A stretch of DNA of 36,410 nt from an uncultured Verrucomicrobiota bacterium. GTDB taxonomy: Bacteria; Verrucomicrobiota; Verrucomicrobiia; Limisphaerales; UBA9464. The stretch's first letter is position 1. Every line of letters begins with the position of its first letter. The stretch lies in contig CAITXU010000028.1 in assembly GCA_903896505.1 (NCBI GenBank), positions 1 through 36,410 on the forward strand, read 5' to 3'. This document shows positions 33,295 through 36,410 of the stretch, piece by piece. The notes beneath the pieces are model-generated. The model was not told the origin of the DNA. It worked only from the letters and a program-made list of their open reading frames with translations, and ran no database searches. Both the position numbers and the translations under genes were made by a program.

Positions 33295-34644
33295 ATGAAC
33301 TCCATTTCACGCCGCTCCCTCCTCCAATTGGGTATGGGCACTTTGGGATATTTCAGCACCGGCGGTCGCCTGGGGCGGATTGGACGACTCGCCGCTCAAG
33401 CGACGACCACCGCTCCGGATTACAAAGCCCTGGTCTGCATCTTTCTGGCCGGGGGTAACGATGCCAATAACCTCATTGTACCGCTCCAGACTTTGTTGCA
33501 GACCTATTCAAGTTACAGCGCGGTGCGTGGTCCCGGATTCGGCGTCGACTCCAGTCAACTTCTTCCCATCGTCACCAGGAACGGCGATCAATATGGGCTT
33601 CATCCCCAACTTGCCCCGCTCGTTCCACTTTACAAACAGGGGGACCTGGCGGTGGTGGCCAACGTTGGCACTCTTTTCCAACCCTCCACGGCCGCCCAAG
33701 TCATCGCCGGGTCGGTGCTGGTTCCGTCCAATCTGTATTCCCATTCCGACCAGCAAAGCCAGTGGCAAAGCGCGCAAACCAGGACACCGTCGGCAAGCGG
33801 ATGGGGCGGTCGTGTCGCCGACCTCCTTCAATCGAGTAACTCCACAGCCACGGTCCCTGCAGGAATTTCACTGGCAGGAAACAACCTCTTTCTCAGTGGC
33901 ATCACCACCTCGAGCGGCCAAATGGGCTCAGCGCTACTGACGGTGGATGGTGCTGACGGAAGCTTCCGCGATGCAGGTCAGCAAAAGCTGCTATCCCTTT
34001 CCAGCGGACTGTCGCTCATTCAAAGCGCCAACCTGACCGCGAAACAGGCCATCACGTTTAACACGGCGGTGACCTCTGCTCTTTCGACCGGAGCAAGTCT
34101 CACAACCGTGTTTCCCAGCACCGTCCTCGGAAATCAACTTTTTCAGGTCGCCCAATTGATCAAGGCGCGGGCCGCTCTGGGTGTCAATCGGCAGATTTTT
34201 TATGTGAACATGGGCGGCTTCGATTTGCATAGTTTTCAGACAGCCAACGAGTCGGTCAATTTCCCGCAATTGGCCCAAGCCCTGGCTGCCTTCTACAACG
34301 CGATGGTTGAATTGGGAACGCTCAATAACGTGGTCGCCTTCACGGAATCCGAATTTGGTCGAACTCTGCAGCCCAATACCACCGGCGGCACCGATCATGC
34401 CTGGGGCAGCCACCACCTGGTTCTGGGCGGACCGCTAAAGGCCGCTGACGTCTATGGCACCTTCCCGAGGTTATTGCTCCGCGGCCCCGACGACGCCAAC
34501 GGGCGGGGCGCGTGGGTGCCAACCACATCGCTCGACCAATACGGGGCCACCCTGGCCTCTTGGTTTGGAGTTCCTGATGCCTCGATGAACACCGTTTTCC
34601 CCAACCTGCCCAAGTTCTCCGTTCGGAACCTGGGGTTTGTTTAG
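33295..34644 (+). CDS. DUF1501 family protein with Tat-type signal
   Basis: A 449-residue protein. MNSISRRSLLQLGMGTLGYF is a twin-arginine-type signal (Arg6-Arg7) with a weak hydrophobic core, so export is probably folded via Tat. DUF1501 motifs: YKALVCIFLAGGNDANNLIVP; GLHPQLAPLVPLYKQGDLAVVANVGTL; SHSDQQSQWQSAQ; IFYVNMGGFDLHSFQ; NNVVAFTESEFGRTL; and GGTDHAWGSHHLVLGG. The family is a sulfatase/alkaline-phosphatase-like fold predicted to bind metal (Asp/His residues in GGNDANN, GGFDLH and TDHAWG); substrate unknown. It starts 20 nt after the DUF1800 stop and is almost certainly co-transcribed, the usual DUF1800-DUF1501 order. No Shine-Dalgarno. Confidence 0.92.
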   Translation: MNSISRRSLLQLGMGTLGYFSTGGRLGRIGRLAAQATTTAPDYKALVCIFLAGGNDANNLIVPLQTLLQTYSSYSAVRGPGFGVDSSQLLPIVTRNGDQYGLHPQLAPLVPLYKQGDLAVVANVGTLFQPSTAAQVIAGSVLVPSNLYSHSDQQSQWQSAQTRTPSASGWGGRVADLLQSSNSTATVPAGISLAGNNLFLSGITTSSGQMGSALLTVDGADGSFRDAGQQKLLSLSSGLSLIQSANLTAKQAITFNTAVTSALSTGASLTTVFPSTVLGNQLFQVAQLIKARAALGVNRQIFYVNMGGFDLHSFQTANESVNFPQLAQALAAFYNAMVELGTLNNVVAFTESEFGRTLQPNTTGGTDHAWGSHHLVLGGPLKAADVYGTFPRLLLRGPDDANGRGAWVPTTSLDQYGATLASWFGVPDASMNTVFPNLPKFSVRNLGFV

Positions 34645-35223
34645 TCGCCACTTTCCCTTAGCCGGGACCATCCACTCGGGCTGAAGGCTCACCGCTCAAA
34701 GTTCTTGGGCGGCTCACGCACTCCCGGCATCCAAAGCCCGACCGGCAACAAACTGCGCCCCGGTCCCGGGCGAGGTCGACCGTCAGACCATTTCCAGACG
34801 ATTGCAGGTCGGCAAACAGGCTTCATCCCCAAAGGCACTGGATATCTACCATCGGGTCTCCTTCCTCAGTCCGTCGAAATTCATCCCCCCTCTTGGGGTT
34901 GATGTCCATCCCTCCTTCATCGGATGAGTCAGGGACGCAAATCCGGTGGTTTCCAATGGAGGCTTGATTTTAGGGTGTTTAAGCGATTTTCCTAGGGTCA
35001 TTAACGAATCCGATGCAACCTCGTTGTCATCAGACCATTTGATTACGTCCTCGAATTTCAGTTGTCGCCAGTGAACGACGAACTTCGGAAACCGCTGGCC
35101 CTCCTCCTTTCGAAGGCAGGTTCCCCGGAATTCGACGCCTTGATTCCTGTGTCGAATTCGGGTCACTCGAAAGTAACATTCAGGCACTGGTTGTATTTTT
35201 AAGGCCGTCCACTGCCTTTTGTA

Positions 35224-35241
35224 GCAGGAATTTATTCCTGC
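35224..35241. repeat. GCAGGAA...TTCCTGC palindromic repeat
   Basis: A perfect 7-bp inverted repeat, GCAGGAA (35224-35230) and TTCCTGC (35235-35241), with a TTTA loop, flanked by GTA. It resembles the short GTAGCAGGAATTTATTCCTG repeat that I recall from verrucomicrobial intergenic regions. Single copy in this window. Confidence 0.45.
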
Positions 35242-35336
35242 CGATTTTCAATATAAGTACATGCATTAAAACGACTTACACAAATATTTTGGACCTGGGA
35301 ACGGGGAGCTGATCCGGACTTGGCGGAGGAGTTTGA

Positions 35337-35362
35337 GGAACCTTACCGGTTCCCCTTTTTTT
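35337..35362 (+). terminator. Intrinsic terminator with U7 tract, no gene directly upstream
   Basis: GGAACC (35337-35342) pairs with GGTTCC (35348-35353) around TTACC, followed by CC and seven T at 35356-35362. This is the best U-tract terminator on the plus strand of the window. The nearest upstream plus-strand gene ends 690 nt earlier at 34644, so either the DUF1501 mRNA has a long 3' tail or an unannotated RNA ends here. Confidence 0.55.
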
Positions 35363-35568
35363 CGAAGTTTGATGGATTTGAACTTGGCAAGATGTATTTC
35401 GATCTGGGACTTTAAACGGGTTACAAGCGCTCGGAGTACCCGGTCCGAAGTCAAATGGCTGAAAATTCAGCCAGGCAACCTCGTTAAGGCGGTGTTCGCC
35501 TTGAGGTCTTATTTTGCCTAGAGAGACGAAAATCAACCGAAAATCGGATTCAAAAAATGAATTTTGTC

Positions 35569-35607
35569 CTAGGATTTGTCTTTAACAGTCTTAGTGTTTT
35601 ACCTCAA
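35569..35607 (+). promoter_or_regulatory. Conserved leader element of the second repeat-protein gene
   Basis: CTAGG at 35569, then 22 nt later TTAGTGTTTTACCTCAA (35591-35607), then 14 nt to ATG 35622. It mirrors the element at 30384-30422 with one mismatch in 17 and identical spacings, while the intervening bases have diverged. Confidence 0.5.
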
Positions 35608-35621
35608 CCACCTCCCCTGAT

Positions 35622-36410
35622 ATGGCCCTAAAGATGTTCCGCCTTTTACCATGGATGATGGTCATCGGGTTGACCCACCTCCTTGCGGGTGCTCCAGCGC
35701 AAATTCCGCCTGTGCCAGGCTCCACGGCACCCATCACCTTCAACGCACTGCCACCGGCGGGCAGGATTACCGTTTCGGTTTCACCGACCAATGTCACCTT
35801 CAAGACGGGCACTGCTTTTCATTTCACTCCCACCATTACTAATACCTATTCCACGGACCTCGGGCTCAACTGGTACGTCAACGGCGTTCTCAATGGGGAT
35901 TCGACCAATGGTCTGATGCACTATGGCAATTACAATGCCCCTACCAACATCCCGCCAATTAACCCGATTCAAATCACCGTGGCGTCGACCGTTGATCCCA
36001 GGGCAACCGCCACGTCTTGGGTGACGCTGACCAACGCGATTCTAACACCTCCGCCCGGCAGCATTACCGTCTCGATTTCACCGACCAATATCTCGCTTCC
36101 AACAGGGGCTGCCTTCCACTTCAACTCCACCATCACCAACACCTTCTCGACCGATATCGGAGTCAAATGGTCTGTCAACGACGTGGCCGAAGGGGATTCG
36201 ACCAATGGCCTGATTCACTACGGAAATTTCGCAGCTCCGACCAACCTGCCGCCGACCAACCCGGTCAAGGTCACGATCTCCTCCACCGTTGATCCCAAAG
36301 TGACCGCCTCCGCCTGGGTGACCGTGACCAATCCGATTTACGCACCACCGCCGGGTAGCATTACCGTCTCGATTTCACCGACCAATATCTCCCTTCCGAC
36401 CGGGGCTGCC
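35622..36410 (+). CDS. Secreted tandem Ig-like repeat protein, paralogue of the DUF1800 gene, partial at window end
   Basis: An open frame of 263 codons from ATG 35622 to the last base with no stop, so the gene continues beyond the window. Signal peptide: MALKMFRLLPWMMVIGLTHL then LAGAPAQ. The mature part is made of 99-residue Ig-like units starting at 35751, 36048 and 36345, with the same wording as in gene 30437 (VSVSPTN, AFHF, TNGLMHYGNYNAPTNIP, WVTLTN). Given the shared leader and repeats, a DUF1800 domain and a following DUF1501 gene beyond the edge are expected but not seen. No Shine-Dalgarno precedes the start. Confidence 0.85.
   Translation, partial: MALKMFRLLPWMMVIGLTHLLAGAPAQIPPVPGSTAPITFNALPPAGRITVSVSPTNVTFKTGTAFHFTPTITNTYSTDLGLNWYVNGVLNGDSTNGLMHYGNYNAPTNIPPINPIQITVASTVDPRATATSWVTLTNAILTPPPGSITVSISPTNISLPTGAAFHFNSTITNTFSTDIGVKWSVNDVAEGDSTNGLIHYGNFAAPTNLPPTNPVKVTISSTVDPKVTASAWVTVTNPIYAPPPGSITVSISPTNISLPTGAA
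35751..36410 (+). repeat. 297-nt tandem repeats in the second repeat-protein gene
   Basis: Units start at 35751, 36048 and 36345, exactly 297 nt apart. The beginnings of units 2 and 3 (36061-36113 and 36358-36410) differ at only three of 53 positions, implying recent duplication or gene conversion. The third unit is cut by the window end. Confidence 0.85.

Larger units (their letters stand above)
34645..35568. other. Long intergenic region between the two repeat-protein loci
   Basis: About 920 nt without a recognisable gene and of lower GC than its surroundings. It holds a REP-like hairpin (35224-35241) and a plus-strand intrinsic terminator shape (35337-35362). A minus-strand frame at 34846-35187 (113 codons) has no family resemblance and is not called. 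A small RNA ending at the terminator is possible but no promoter was found. Confidence 0.5.

Noticed and set aside
34846..35187. A 113-codon minus-strand frame in the long intergenic region
   Set aside because: No Shine-Dalgarno, no recognisable domain, and irregular composition. Conservation would be needed to call it.
30680..36410. Assembly artefact as the source of the duplicated repeats
   Set aside because: The two loci differ in signal peptides, linker text and many codons, so they are not a collapsed or duplicated assembly of one locus. Unit 3 of the second gene is truncated by the window only.

Overview
The window looks like part of a moderately high-GC chromosome from a Verrucomicrobium-like member of the PVC group. 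This is an inference, not a database result. It rests on four things: an LL-diaminopimelate aminotransferase (DapL); a secreted DUF1800/DUF1501 gene pair; very few Shine-Dalgarno sequences (clear ones only at yggT and lepB); and several intergenic palindromic repeat families of the kind scattered through verrucomicrobial genomes. There are no tRNA or rRNA genes, CRISPR arrays, insertion sequences or phage genes.

Layout. 1-2.2 kb (+): a secreted DUF362 protein and a UDP-sugar 4-epimerase-type SDR. 2.2-6.9 kb (-): a run in the order citrate synthase, sucC, sucD, YggT-type membrane protein, YggU/DUF167, i.e. TCA-cycle genes followed by a conserved small pair. 7.1-9.0 kb: a family 2 glycosyltransferase (+) convergent with dapL (-). 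9.0-9.5 kb: a two-armed palindromic repeat and a strong hairpin. 9.5-12.6 kb (-): clpC and a small lipoprotein, the latter divergent from pyrD (+). 13.8-14.3 kb: composite repeats. 14.3-19.0 kb (-): lepA-lepB, a small secreted Gly-rich protein, and a type-4 uracil-DNA glycosylase. 19.2-20.7 kb (+): lspA-miaA with overlapping stop and start. 20.7-22.0 kb (-): an Lrp/AsnC regulator and a DUF4230 membrane protein. Upstream of the DUF4230 gene lies a promoter-hairpins-terminator block that could be a small RNA or a regulated leader. 22.5-26.4 kb (+): uppP, the ABC-F ATPase uup, and an Old Yellow Enzyme. 26.4-29.6 kb (-): a BaiN-type flavoprotein and a large TPR lipoprotein. 29.6-36.4 kb: an accessory region with a secreted DUF1800 protein carrying tandem Ig-like repeats, its DUF1501 partner, and the start of a second paralogous repeat protein that runs off the window.

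Functional themes. Most genes are housekeeping. Several serve envelope biogenesis: lepB and lspA are the two signal peptidases, uppP recycles the undecaprenyl carrier, dapL makes a peptidoglycan precursor, and the glycosyltransferase and epimerase supply glycans. The most distinctive part is the right end. Two paralogous secreted repeat-protein genes share a conserved upstream element at identical spacing to their ATGs, and their Ig-like repeats have an exact 297-nt period. This suggests an expanding family of co-regulated surface or secreted proteins of unknown function. The second most interesting item is the candidate structured RNA at about 22.04-22.29 kb.
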